From Dictyobacter vulcani (GTDB lineage Bacteria > Chloroflexota > Ktedonobacteria > Ktedonobacterales > Ktedonobacteraceae), in contig NZ_BKZW01000004.1 of the NCBI RefSeq assembly GCF_008974265.1, forward strand, positions 434,001-498,000: a stretch of 64,000 nucleotides of DNA, in the 5' to 3' direction. Each line of letters opens with the position of its first letter. Positions within the stretch are counted from its first letter, which is position 1. The notes beneath the pieces were generated by a model, which was not told the DNA's origin, did no database searches, and saw only the letters and a program-made list of their open reading frames with translations. The position numbers were made by a program, and so were the translations under genes. This document shows positions 37,617 to 47,324 of this stretch, piece by piece.

Positions 37617-38510
37617 CTATTTGATACTGCCGACGGTGACTCCTTTGATAAAGAAGCGCTGGCTGAACAGGAAGAGGATGATCAGTGGTAGTACTGTCAG
37701 TAAGGAGGCAGCCATCAGCAGGTTGAATTGGATGTCGTGCGTGGAACGGAATACCTGGAGTCCGACTGCCAGGGTGCGCTTGAGGTCGTCCTGGAGATAG
37801 ATCAAGGGGCCCATGAAGTCGTTCCAGGCGCTGATGCCGGAGAAGAGGGCCACGGCGGCCAGCGCGGGCCGCGATAGGGGGAGGATCACGTTCCACATAA
37901 TCTGGAGTTCCGTGGCACCATCCATCCTGGCGGCTTCAAGCAGTTCTCTGGGGATTTGCAGCAGGAACTGCCGTAGCATAAAGATGAAGAAGGCTCCAGC
38001 GAAGAAGTGGGGCACGACCAGCGGTAGGATGGTGTTGATCCAGTGCAGTCGAGCAAACATGTCGAACTGGGGGACGATGGCGATTGGGAATGGGATGAAC
38101 ATAGTGGCGAGCACGATGTAGAAGACTTTATCGCGTCCCGGCCATTCGATACAGGCAAAACCATAGGCTACGATCAGGTTGGCCAGCACTGATCCTATGA
38201 TGGTGAGGAGTGTGATCAGGAGTGTATTGCCGAAATAGACTGCGAATGGAATCTTCGTGACGGCCAGGACAAAGTTTTCGAAGTGGAGTGTTCTGGGAAA
38301 TAGTGCGGGTGGAAATTCGGCCAGTTCGCTGGTTGATTTGAGGGCCGTACTCAACATCCAGTAAAATGGCACTGCGTAGATGAGGCACATGATGAGCAGG
38401 AATAGACGCGGGATGGCTGTTTGCATCACGTGCTGCAAGCGGGCGCGCCGCCGATAGCGTGTCATCTCATCTGTCGCGACGGCTTTTTTGTCCATAACCT
38501 GAGTTGCCAT
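37617..38510 (-). CDS. sugar ABC transporter permease, MalG/UgpE type
   Basis: About 297 residues from ATG 38510 (GGAAGGATATATAT upstream; the earlier in-frame ATG lacks a site). Six membrane helices. The EAA loop that docks the ATPase reads EAARMDGATELQIMWNVILP, then LSRPA. The C-terminus GVTVGSIK is typical of MalG-like subunits. It follows the MalF-like gene by 34 bp in a binding protein-permease-permease operon of the CUT1 class (oligosaccharides or glycerol phosphate). Confidence 0.93.
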   Translation of the reverse strand: MATQVMDKKAVATDEMTRYRRRARLQHVMQTAIPRLFLLIMCLIYAVPFYWMLSTALKSTSELAEFPPALFPRTLHFENFVLAVTKIPFAVYFGNTLLITLLTIIGSVLANLIVAYGFACIEWPGRDKVFYIVLATMFIPFPIAIVPQFDMFARLHWINTILPLVVPHFFAGAFFIFMLRQFLLQIPRELLEAARMDGATELQIMWNVILPLSRPALAAVALFSGISAWNDFMGPLIYLQDDLKRTLAVGLQVFRSTHDIQFNLLMAASLLTVLPLIILFLFSQRFFIKGVTVGSIK

Positions 38511-38544
38511 ATATATATCCTTCCGATGTTGTGGTCGGCTCAAT

Positions 38545-39459
38545 TTAACTTACCATCTCATAGTTCACGAAGCGTTGCGCGACGCTAAAGAGGATGCCAG
38601 CCAGGGCCAGACCTATGACGAAGAGGACCAGCGAGAGGGCGCAGGCATAACCCAGTTGAGCATAGGCGAAGGCGTTACGGTAGAGATAGAGCATGTAGAA
38701 AAGGGTGCCATTATTGGGGCCGCCGTTGGTCATGATATAGGCTTGCTGGAAGATTTGCAGGCCACCGCTGAGGGCGGTAATCAGGTTGAAGAGGATGATT
38801 GGTGACAGCAGCGGTAGCGTGATCGAGTAGAAGCGACGCCAGACGCCGGCCCCATCAATTCTGGCCGCATCATAGAGCGTCGCGGGTATCCCGCGTAGTC
38901 CGGCCAGAAAGATCAGCGCGGCATTGCCGGCCCCCAGTTGTGCCAGCACGATAATCACGTTTTTGGCTCCCAGTGGATCACTCAGGAAGTTCTGCGTAGG
39001 TACCCCAAATAGCGAGAAGAAGATGTTGACGATACCATACTGCGGATTGATCAGCACGATAAAGATAAAGGCCAGCGCGAAGGTCGGCAGGATCGATGGC
39101 AGATAGAGGATGGCGCGATAGACGTTTACCTCGCGCACATCGCGGTTCATGGCCAGCGCCAGCAAGAGCGCGACCACGATACCAATGGGAACAGCCCAGA
39201 GGACGTAATACAGCGTATTACCCAACGAGAGCCAGAACAGGCTATCGCTAAACAGGCGTGTATAATTCTGCATACCCAGCCAGACCGGTCTCCTGAAGCC
39301 CGAGTAGCGCGTGAAGCTGAATATGATCGAATAGATCAGTGGATAGATGGTAAAGATGATCAGGCCCAGTAACCAGGGGCTGATAAATAGGAGTCCTCTG
39401 GACAGATTGGTGCGCTCGCGGCGACTCAGTTTAGATGAAGACTTTACTGCTACCACCAC
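38545..39459 (-). CDS. sugar ABC transporter permease, MalF/UgpA type
   Basis: About 304 residues. Start taken as GTG 39459 (or GTG 39456), both just after AAGGAGGTAG; the frame is open further upstream to 39594 but without a site. First helix GLLFISPWLLGLIIFTIYPL. EAA-type loop in LYDAARIDGAGVWRRFYSIT, then LPLLSP. IMTNGGPNNGTLFYMLYLYR is a family hallmark. It forms the heterodimeric membrane channel with the downstream MalG-like protein. Confidence 0.93.
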   Translation of the reverse strand: MVVAVKSSSKLSRRERTNLSRGLLFISPWLLGLIIFTIYPLIYSIIFSFTRYSGFRRPVWLGMQNYTRLFSDSLFWLSLGNTLYYVLWAVPIGIVVALLLALAMNRDVREVNVYRAILYLPSILPTFALAFIFIVLINPQYGIVNIFFSLFGVPTQNFLSDPLGAKNVIIVLAQLGAGNAALIFLAGLRGIPATLYDAARIDGAGVWRRFYSITLPLLSPIILFNLITALSGGLQIFQQAYIMTNGGPNNGTLFYMLYLYRNAFAYAQLGYACALSLVLFVIGLALAGILFSVAQRFVNYEMVS

Positions 39460-39605
39460 CCTACCTCCTTCTATCTCATGCCGCTCAATCGTGTGAGTGA
39501 AGTCGCCTGACAGGCTGTCACGTTTGCATGCTTGAGTTGTGGCGACTTCACTAGCCGCGAGAGAGCGGCGTTCACGATTGCTTTTCAATAGCAATGCGTA
39601 TGACC

Positions 39606-40961
39606 TTATTTGTACGGGTTGCTCCAGCCTTCTAGTTTGAATGGACAGTATTGTTGCATCTGTGGTTGGACACGATTATAAAATTCCTGTAGTGCTTCTT
39701 TGGGGGATGCTGTGTTGAAATCTACTTTATCTTGAACGGACGCCAGTTCATCACTGATCTGGCCACCAACCGGCAATGGTGGACGACTGACCGAGAAAGC
39801 CAGCGTGCGGGCAAAGAAAAGATGGCCTGGATCGTAGAGTTGCTTCTCGTCTAATAAAGCTTTCCAGGTCGGTAAGTGGCTGGTCTCTTTCGTATAGATC
39901 CGCTGCCCCTCGGGTCCGGCCATAAAGCGCAGGAAGCGATAGCCGCCATCAGGATTACTGGCGCCAGTTGGAATCGTCATGGCAAAGCCACCGGACCAGG
40001 TAAACGGCGTGCTGCGATCATCTGGCACCGGCATATAGGTCACCCCATAATCCAGTTTCGGGACATACTGCTTGATGCTTGAGAGGTCCCAGTCACCATC
40101 AATCTTGAAGGCCAGATGGTTGGAATAGAAAGGATTCTGTGATGGTAGGGCGTTGGCAGGCTGATAGGTGGCGGTGAAGGTGCTGATCTTCTGAAAATCC
40201 AGCGCCTGTGACCAGTCATGATACATGGTAAAGGTCTTCAGCATGGCCGGTTCAAGTGGTGTTAACTGACACTGCTTGTTATCGAAGAACTGTGCGCCAT
40301 AATCCAGGGCCCAGGTGGTATGGAAGGCCTGGCCAAACCAGGGAATAAAGCCGACGCGATCATAATTGCCGTGGGCATCCTTATGATTAACCTTAAAGGC
40401 CAGTTCCTTGAGCTTACTCATCTTGATTGGCCCATTCTTTGGATCCAGTTCAGCCGGATCAATGCCCGCGGCGCGCAGTACCGTTTTGTTATAGTAAAGC
40501 ACCCGTGCATCTGTATCCATCGGCAGCGCATAGGGATGGCCCTGAAACTGTGTCTCCGACCAGGCAAAAGGCAGATATTGACCGGTCAGATTCTGCTCTT
40601 TACTGGTATATGGATAGAGATCGGCCAACAGTCCAAGCGCGGCCTGCTGTCCGACCGTAAAGCGGTCCATCAGAAACGCATCCGGCCCAACGCCGCCGCG
40701 AACAGACGTGATCAGCGCCGTCGAATCGCCGATGCCCGTACTGGGCTCAGGCACCACACGTACATGCAGGGTCGGATTCGCCTGATTGAAGGCCGTGGCG
40801 ATATCGCGTTGTGCCTGCATATCGATGTCATCGGTCACGCTGGTCCAGAAGACCACTTCTTTCGGACCAGCATGATTGCCACAGGCTCCCAGCAACAATG
40901 ATAGCAGCAACACCAGCACTAAGACTGCATATGGTTTCCGCAACCACCATTGGACACTCAT
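39606..40961 (-). CDS. sugar ABC transporter substrate-binding lipoprotein
   Basis: 451 residues. Lipoprotein signal: MSVQWWLRKP, hydrophobic core, lipobox LLGAC with Cys27, so anchored on the outer face of the membrane. Family-1 solute-binding fold: VVFWTSVTDDIDMQAQRDIA, GPDAFLMDRFTVGQQAALG, YALPMDTDARVLYYNKTVLR and AFKIDGDWDLSS. AAGGAGCTCTAG precedes the ATG. First gene of the operon. No ATPase gene is near, so a shared MsmK/UgpC-type ATPase elsewhere is expected. The sugar is not predictable. Confidence 0.92.
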   Translation of the reverse strand: MSVQWWLRKPYAVLVLVLLLSLLLGACGNHAGPKEVVFWTSVTDDIDMQAQRDIATAFNQANPTLHVRVVPEPSTGIGDSTALITSVRGGVGPDAFLMDRFTVGQQAALGLLADLYPYTSKEQNLTGQYLPFAWSETQFQGHPYALPMDTDARVLYYNKTVLRAAGIDPAELDPKNGPIKMSKLKELAFKVNHKDAHGNYDRVGFIPWFGQAFHTTWALDYGAQFFDNKQCQLTPLEPAMLKTFTMYHDWSQALDFQKISTFTATYQPANALPSQNPFYSNHLAFKIDGDWDLSSIKQYVPKLDYGVTYMPVPDDRSTPFTWSGGFAMTIPTGASNPDGGYRFLRFMAGPEGQRIYTKETSHLPTWKALLDEKQLYDPGHLFFARTLAFSVSRPPLPVGGQISDELASVQDKVDFNTASPKEALQEFYNRVQPQMQQYCPFKLEGWSNPYK

Positions 40962-41196
40962 CTAGAGCTCCTTATGCCTTGTAACGACACTTTTCATATC
41001 GAGCATGAGCTTTATCAACACTATTGACGCTAGCTCAGGGCAAAAGTATACCATACTATCAATGACAAATATACTATTTTAATGTCTATAAAATACATTA
41101 TTGATTACCAAGGATACCATGAAGCAATAAATTGACATAAATAATATTTTTGTGGGATAAGATGGTGAAATTGTCTGTACCCATAAAAACGTAAAT

Positions 41197-41222
41197 GTAG
41201 GTTTGGCCCTTGCTGCCGATTG
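41197..41222. repeat. F1 half-element, copy 7
   Basis: A single arm GTAGGTTTGGCCCTTGCTGC followed by CGATT; no partner arm. Degenerate (TTTGG for TTCGG). Confidence 0.6.
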
Positions 41223-41246
41223 GTTCCTGCACGATCTGCTCGCGCC

Positions 41247-41426
41247 ATCACGATCAAGTCAACGCCTGATTATACCAATCAGGTGCTGTGGTCTCCGCAT
41301 AGCAAGCGTATTGCCTATGCATATCTTGATACAATATAGTTGCGCAATATCGAGACGGACCAGACCGTGAGTATCCTATCAGATGGCGCGACACTGCGTC
41401 CCATTGCTGCGCTTGTAGTACGCTAG
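41247..41426 (+). pseudogene. fragment of a TolB/WD40-like beta-propeller gene
   Basis: Reads ITIKSTPDYTNQVLWSPHSK then RIAYAYLDTI, TAG, then LRNIETDQTVSILSDGATLR in the same frame. LWSPxxKRIAY is the propeller-blade signature. Only about one and a half blades remain, with a stop inside. It runs into the 3' end of the MerR-type gene on the other strand. Relic of a deleted gene. Confidence 0.5.
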
Positions 41427-42221
41427 CGCTTTCTGCAGAAACGCTTTTTCCTCCTTACTAAAGTGATACATTGGGAGCGGTTTCTCCTCCAGGGGAAGCT
41501 CCTCATAGTTCTTCCACCATTGTTTCACACCTGCCTCGACATCCGCATCACCCCGAGTCAATTGCTTGATCAGTTCACTGTGCTGCTTCGCCAGAGCCTG
41601 GCCTTCCACACTGGTTGGATCTTTCCTCTCCGCAACCAGCCTCCTCAGTTCCGCGAACACAGCATCCCATTGCTGATTTGCCCGTTGCTGATCCTCCTCG
41701 GTCCAGATCTCTCCCCATACTGCCAGTTTCTGTGCAGTTTCAGGGCTGTACGATTTCTGAGAGATTTCAGCCAACTTCTGTTGTTGTTCCTCAGTGAGAT
41801 ATTTCTTCACCCACGCTTTATCTTGTTCCGTATGCATCACCTGGATCACATTGGTAAGAATTGATTCCCAATCTCTCTGGTTCCTTTTTAACAATTCTTC
41901 AGCTTTCTCGATGACCCGCAGGATCGCATCCAGTTGGTTGCGCTTCTCCCGCAGCATCGCCTTCTGCATCACCAGTGCCTCTTGTAAATGTTCCGGATCC
42001 TTTTGCAGACACACTTTGATCTCTTCGAGAGAGAAACCCAGAAGTTTCAATGCTAGAATTTGCTGCAAACTCCACAGATCCTCATCTGAGTACAGTCGGT
42101 GTCCTGCCTCGGTATGCTCAGAGGGGGAGAGCAGACCCACTTTGTCATAAAAACGTAAGGTCCGTGGTGTTACGGCAGCCTTCTGCGCAAATTGACTGGT
42201 CGTATAGTGTTTGTGATCCAC
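41379..42221 (-). CDS. MerR-family regulator with TipAS-like domain
   Basis: 280 residues from GTG 42221, which directly follows AAAGGAGGAAAAGC; the longer frame to 42302 reads through F2 repeat sequence. N-terminal MerR winged helix (YTTSQFAQKAAVTPRTLRFY) and GLLSPSEHTEAGHRLYSDED, then a long coiled coil (EEIKVCLQKDPEHLQEALVM). The C-terminal part (about 125-280) is the TipA-S type drug-binding globule (WESILTNVIQVMHTEQDKAW). Such proteins bind hydrophobic antibiotics and activate efflux genes; no efflux gene adjoins. Confidence 0.88.
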   Translation of the reverse strand: MDHKHYTTSQFAQKAAVTPRTLRFYDKVGLLSPSEHTEAGHRLYSDEDLWSLQQILALKLLGFSLEEIKVCLQKDPEHLQEALVMQKAMLREKRNQLDAILRVIEKAEELLKRNQRDWESILTNVIQVMHTEQDKAWVKKYLTEEQQQKLAEISQKSYSPETAQKLAVWGEIWTEEDQQRANQQWDAVFAELRRLVAERKDPTSVEGQALAKQHSELIKQLTRGDADVEAGVKQWWKNYEELPLEEKPLPMYHFSKEEKAFLQKALAYYKRSNGTQCRAI

Positions 42222-42251
42222 GCTTTTCCTCCTTTTATTCGAAATTATACG

Positions 42252-42413
42252 GTATGACGCGTGTGGCGCTCTCTCCACGGATGATTCGCTGCTTTTCTCC
42301 ACCTATTTTTATGGTCACAAAAGCGCTTCACCGAAACCTATTGGCGACGAGCGCTGCCGGTACGGCTTGCTCATGCGTGGGGAGGTCGCAGCGACAGGCG
42401 CTGCCGGTACGGG
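42252..42413. repeat. partial F2 element (right part)
   Basis: Begins in the core (GACGCGTGTGGCGCTCTCTC) and ends with CGAAACCTATTGGCGACGAG plus two GCGCTGCCGGTACGG arms. The left half is missing. The upstream frame of the glycosyltransferase gene reads into it and takes its stop there. Confidence 0.75.
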
Positions 42414-44109
42414 GGATGTATAGCGAGTAGTTTTCGTATTTTATGTAGCGGTATTTCTGTAGCTGGTTTGTTTGCGTTTGTTGTTTGATGAAGTTTAAGT
42501 CGTGTTTGGATCTATATGGGAAAACATACGCGGGCCTGGATGCTTTCTTGACGGCGAGGTGATATGGGGGATAGCGATTCATACCCGGCGTGAGGTCTTC
42601 ATTCAGGACGCTACACATGATCTTTTCGTTGCTCTGGAAGATCAGGCGATTACATGTCCAGTATTCCGAGTAGATGTGTGTGGCTTTGAGTGTTTGTAGA
42701 CGCTGAATCAGGTTTGCCTGGTGTACAGAAAATTGTTGGGCCGTCGTAATATCGGCAAATGCTTCAACGATTCCGGATAAGAACATGCAGAAGATGAGTA
42801 GGAACAGACAGATGCGGCTCAGGAAGAGCATGCCTCCCGGTATGGTCCTGAATTGCAGTTTGTGTGGCCAGAGTGGCCAGAGTATAACTGGAATGGATAG
42901 TAGCAGGCATACCAGATAGCGTGCGGCTAGCATGGGTGCTGAGGCCGCGGACATACTCGGGGCATAGATCAGGATGGTAAGGCCGCAACTGAGCAGGATC
43001 ATCAGACGGCTATACTCAAGGATTTGCCACTGGCGTGACTCGCGGCTTGCACTGTCTGGATTTTTTCTTTCCTGCAGAATTTTGTGGACGGCCTTCCAGC
43101 AAGCCAGGGTCCATAAGAGCAGATAGCCAAGGCTCCAACAACTTTGCAGGACTGTGCAGGCGGCATCCATCGTTCCGAGGATTGGTAGGGCGTTTGCAGG
43201 ACATACATTCGGGTAGCCGGTGGCGACCGGGATGCTGATGAAGAATGTTCCAGCGAGCTTGTGGAGCAGTGTATAACTTTTGCCATCGCTCGCGTTGACA
43301 AAGCCAGCCATATTGGCGAAGGTACTCTGGTCGAATGGGGCCACAAGATTATGGATGATCACTGGCGCTATGCCGATAACAAAGCCCGCCAGCAGCCATA
43401 AGCCTGCTGATGATCGGAGCTGTTTTTGGGAAAGAGCAGGATGATTAGCAGGCCGTACATACAAATGGGAGAATTAAAAATCAATCCAGAGTGAAATACC
43501 ACTCAATAAACCAAATAAAGCATACAAAAATCTGCGCTGTTGCAGGCTTCTTTCATCATCGGACCAGACTATTTTTACGACGAGTATACAGAGAAGTATG
43601 GCCAGTAGTGGCAGTTCAGGATAGCCACCAATTGCTTTTAATTGACGCGCAATAATTTCTTTTGAGCCAAGGCACAGTAACAGACTGCTAAACACGGCAA
43701 ATTTTTGGCTGGAGAGGAAGCGTGTATGGAAGAAGAGAGCAATGACAAAACAGGCATAAAATAATAAGAGACCTATCCGCAAACCGACTAAGGATGGTCC
43801 TGTGAGTAGAAAAAACGGCGCGGCTACATATGCTTCGATCGCTCCCATATAGCCCTGACCATAAAACATGAGCGGCCACTCCCGCTGCTGTGCAATGTGC
43901 CGGGCCATCAGCGCCATGGTGGCTTCATCGCTATTGGTCACTGGCCAGTTATTGCTGATCAGTAGCAGGCGGCCGATAGTTGCAAGCAAGACCATACCGA
44001 TAACCAGCCAGACGATATAATTTTTCGGGGTCTTTTTTTGCGTTATCGTCATAAATTTTGTGTAGAGATTTTTCTGTGTGGATAAAGGTTGATCGGCGCT
44101 CTTTATCAT
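42328..44109 (-). CDS. polytopic membrane glycosyltransferase (GT39/ArnT-like), frameshifts near 43440-43475
   Basis: About 590 residues joined. N-terminal part: first helix WLVIGMVLLATIGRLLLISN, then NSDEATMALMARHI, the acidic first-loop motif typical of GT-C enzymes, and FYGQGYMGAIEAYVAAPFFL. The join reads SLWIDF, LILPFVCTA and LLIILLFPK, then QLRSSAGLWLLAGFVIG if two or three homopolymer bases are restored. The C-terminal half has several more helices and a 130-residue extracellular domain. The last 30 residues (from about RTGSACRCDL) are encoded by F2 repeat sequence. It probably transfers a lipid-linked sugar outside the membrane. Start uncertain (44109 or 44052). Confidence 0.75.
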
Positions 44110-44922
44110 AATCTATAAATGCTTTCTTTCTCTATTTGTATATAGCCAAAAAAGCTCTTTTGGGGCCAGGTTTTTCTATGATAAAACAGCCGCCAGCAAA
44201 AAGCAACGCATGGTCCGTCCAGACGAGATTTGGTCATCCATCTTCAGGCCGGGCTAGCCCTTGCATATCGCGTAGAGTTTGGTGGTACAGGTATACTTAT
44301 TTTAGTCGCATCTGCTGGCCACATACGTAAATATGCGTACGCAGATAGCAGGAAAAATAGGCCAAAATGATGATTGCTGGCAATGTGTTTGTATGCTATA
44401 CTAGGCGCATAAACTGAATCTCGCTTGATTGGTGAGGATGTGTTGAGGATGAATTTCAAGAGATTTTTGGTGTTACATATTATTGGTCGGTCATTGACTC
44501 TGCAATCTCCTCTTGACTCTACTCCTTTCCAGAACAGCCTGGCTGTTCTTTTTGCGACGTACAAAGACAATCTTCTGCCTGACAGATACGACACGCTACC
44601 AGGATCGATAGAATCTGGTGAAGCGGGTTGCTACTGATGATCTTGAGGCAACAGAGTGATGTGGAAAGTCGTTGATGCCGGTGATCCCCCGCGCTGGTAT
44701 CTCGGTCCTGGCATGGCGTGTTTTTCGCTCCAGTTGGATCGACTTTTTCGCAGGTGCTTATGTGTGCATACATGCAGGCTAGATTGGCTCATGTGCTCTT
44801 ACCAATCTCTATACAATTCAGATGTTTTTGTTGTAATGCGCGATGCCTTGACGCTGTGACAGACAGGCGCAGGCAAAGCCAAAAAAAAAGGCGTGCTGGT
44901 AGAGGTAATAATGATCTGTCAA
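44110..44922. other. about 800 bp without a recognised gene
   Basis: Only short open frames on both strands, none with a ribosome site plus family resemblance. No F1 or F2 repeat. It may hold promoters for the replication-like cluster and the glycosyltransferase, or decayed sequence. Confidence 0.4.
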
Positions 44923-45105
44923 ATCCCAACCTCTGCCGGCACCAAACTGCCTGATAAAGAGCATACCATTGTCGGCTCAAACGGTCAAGGAATTTACCAT
45001 GATCGTTTCCGAAAATACTCCTTATCAGGCATAGTATGCCCCTGCGGGTTATTAATATGTAACCTTATAGGGCGTTGGATGTCAAAAAGGGGATGTGGAA
45101 GATGA
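44923..45105 (+). CDS. possible small protein upstream of the initiator-like gene
   Basis: 60 residues (MICQIPTSAGTKLPDKEHTI to SKRGCGR) with GTAGAGGTAATA upstream. Its stop TGA overlaps the next gene's ATG as ATGA (45102-45105), the usual sign of translational coupling. A CPCG pair could bind metal. No family was recognised and it may be chance. Confidence 0.35.
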   Translation: MPTSAGTKLPDKEHTIVGSNGQGIYHDRFRKYSLSGIVCPCGLLICNLIGRWMSKRGCGR

Positions 45106-46725
45106 GTGTATGTGTATCTGTGATTGATCCAACCGAGCTGGTCGAAGGAAGCTTGAGCCGTGATTACTGTTTTGGGACAGACCAGTCTGAACTGGCGCTG
45201 ATTCCGCTGGCGGTCGAGCTCTGGTATCCGAGACCGAGATTACTGAATGGCAATATTCCTTTATTCGGATGATTTTATTGACTGCCGGCTGTGCGCGGCC
45301 AGTGCGCCGACTGGCGTTTCTGGCGTTGATCCGGCGCTATCGCCTCTCTGAGCGCCAGATCCGGCGTCACCTGGATGCGCTGGTCCGAAAGGGACTGCTA
45401 TTCATCTATGACTGCTATGACGAATGTGGACGCCGCACAACCTACCATGATTTTGATTGCACTCCATTCCTGCAAAAAATCGCCGCCCTGGCCGCCGCCC
45501 ATCAATCTCATGTAGATGTCACTGACAGATCTGACAATGCCGCCGTAGATGTCACTGGCAAAACTGACAATGTTGTCGCGAATGTCTGTGACAGATCTGA
45601 CAATGAGGATTATTCAGTGACAGATCTGTCAGCGCCAGCCGTGGTTTTGAGCTCAATGACAGATCTGTCAACGAGCGATAACTCTTCTTTTTTTTCGTCT
45701 TCGAATAATTCGAATTCGAAATATATTAATAACTATAATAATAATTATAATATCTCGAATTCGAAACATACGCATGAAGACACATTTGTCACTGATGTGT
45801 GTATGTTTGCCAGTGCTGAACAGGTTTCTTGCTCTGCAGTGGTTCCCGCAACGCTTGCTCAAACAAGCGATCTACCAGACATCCCCCAATCTGCAAAATA
45901 TTCTGCCGCCAAAGCAGTCGAGCAAGCAGTAGCGAGCAAGCAGTATATGCGGCCAGGCCAGCCCGCCGAGCCCACGCGGACAGCAGACAAGTCAAAGCCG
46001 GTAGCGAAAACAAAGCCGGAGCGTGAGCCTATCCAGGCGTTACTGACGGCAAGCTGGAAGTCCTCGGAGGCGCCACTGCCGATGAACGGTACCGTTGCCA
46101 TAAACCATATCTCGCACGAGCTAGGAGACAACGCGAACCGCTCATCGCGCACGTGGGCCCACAAGCTGTATCGCCATCTGCTGCAGATCAACCAGCTAGA
46201 CGACGAATACAGCCTGGACAATCCTGACCTCTACTTTGCCGAACTGGTGCTGGACATCCGTGAGCGTCTGCGTGGCGTGAAGTTCCGCTGCAAGAACGCG
46301 CAGGGCGGTCCCAATGGCATGCCGCTCTTCTTCACCGAACTGGAGCGCGAGATCCTGCAACTCGTCGAGCGCGTGCGCGCCCTGCGCGAACAGGATCCAG
46401 CCGAGCTTGCCCAGCCATCCAGCTATCGGGCGCAGCAGGAAAAATTCTGGGGACATCGTCAGGAGTCCGAGGACACTGCTCTCTCCCTGATCGATGAATA
46501 CCAGATCGGGACGCAGATTGCTCAATATAGTTTTACCGATCAGCAACTGGCGGACGAGATGCGTCGTTTAGGGCAGCCCTGGATCCCCGAGAAGAGCAGG
46601 AACTGCTGTCCGGCCGTCTGCCTGCTGACCTGCGCGAGCAGATCGCGACCGGAGTACGGCAGGGCCTCTACTACGAGGAAATCGACCGTCAGCTAGCTAT
46701 GCGTGGCCAGCGTGCGGTCCGGTAA
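45102..46725 (+). CDS. replication-initiator-like winged-helix protein, two frame breaks
   Basis: About 540 residues when joined. Part 1 (45102-45272): MSVCVSVIDPTELVEGSLSR to NGNIPLFG. Part 2 (45269 on): a winged helix-turn-helix, RLAFLALIRRYRLSERQIRR then HLDALVRKGLLFIYD. A disordered linker of about 110 residues follows, rich in Asp, Ser and Asn (TDRSDN repeats, then a poly-Asn/Ser/Tyr run), and a folded C-terminal domain (NHISHELGDNANRSSRTWAH, LYFAELVLDIRERLRGVKFR). After one missing base near 46595 it ends ELLSGRLPADLREQIATGVR to GQRAVR at TAA 46723-46725. Family not recognised with certainty. The domain order (HTH, linker, partner-binding domain) recalls lambda O-type initiators. A DEDD exonuclease gene follows. 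Confidence 0.55.
45523..45765 (+). other. iteron-like repeats plus AT-rich tract inside the initiator-like gene (candidate origin)
   Basis: Five repeats: TGACAGATCTGACA at 45523-45536 and 45589-45602, a degenerate copy TGGCAAAACTGACA at 45556-45569, and perfect palindromes TGACAGATCTGTCA at 45618-45631 and 45657-45670. The first three are spaced exactly 33 bp, three helical turns. They are followed at 45685-45765 by a very AT-rich tract (ATATATTAATAACTATAATA..) bracketed by two TCGAATTCGAAA palindromes. Repeats beside an AT-rich unwinding region are the architecture of an iteron origin. The function is inferred. Confidence 0.5.
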
Positions 46726-46775
46726 GTGTGTAGTTGCAGTTTTTGTGTGGAATTGATGAAGAGGATAAAAAAGCT

Positions 46776-47324
46776 ATGACGACCCAACACGTGATGCCGA
46801 TCCGGCAAAGCTTTCCCCGCTGGTGCCGTAGTTTACAGGAGCGCACCGACTGGGTGTTACTGGATACCGAGAGTTTTGTCCTGCCGTCTCAGCGCTCCGA
46901 GGCCATCGCCATCGCCGTCGTGGATGCGCAGGGGCAGATCCTGTTTGAGCGGATGTTTCAGCCCTGTGCCGTGGATCCGGACAGTGAGCGCGAGCAGGAC
47001 CTGGATGATCTGCTGATCTTCGCGCAACTCTGGTCTGACCTCAACGATGTCCTGCTTGGCAAAACCATCATCAGCTACGGTGCGGCCTACAACTCACAAC
47101 TCCTGATGCGCACCGCCGCCCTGCGCCATGTCAGCATGCCCGGCTATACCTGGCACTGCGCCATGGTTGCCTACGCCGAATACAAAGCCCGGGCAGGCCA
47201 ACCGCGCGGAACCTACTGCTGGCCACGGCTGGCCCACATCTGCCAGAGCCAGCCCCAACGTGGCACCCTGGCCCTCGCCGACGCCATGGCCACCCTCAAC
47301 CTCATCCGCGCCGGCGCCCTGTAG
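46776..47324 (+). CDS. DEDD-family 3'-5' exonuclease
   Basis: 182 residues from ATG 46776 (AGAGGATAAAAAAGCT upstream). Exo I: WVLLDTESFV with the Asp and Glu metal ligands. Exo II region: WSDLNDVLLGKTIISYGAAY then NSQLLMR. Exo III: GTLALADAMATLNLI. The layout is that of DnaQ/RNase T-like nucleases acting as a proof-reading or end-trimming subunit. It lies 50 bp after the initiator-like gene, probably in the same transcript, which supports a replication or repair role for both. The stop TAG is the start of an F2 element. Confidence 0.75.
   Translation: MTTQHVMPIRQSFPRWCRSLQERTDWVLLDTESFVLPSQRSEAIAIAVVDAQGQILFERMFQPCAVDPDSEREQDLDDLLIFAQLWSDLNDVLLGKTIISYGAAYNSQLLMRTAALRHVSMPGYTWHCAMVAYAEYKARAGQPRGTYCWPRLAHICQSQPQRGTLALADAMATLNLIRAGAL

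Noticed and set aside
44244..44594. 116-residue minus-strand open frame
   Set aside because: No ribosome site, no family, unusual residue composition; left as unassigned sequence.
45685..45765. Intergenic AT-rich promoter region
   Set aside because: The tract lies within a continuous open frame (poly-Asn/Ser/Tyr linker) so it is coding; its AT-richness is better explained as part of the embedded repeat region.
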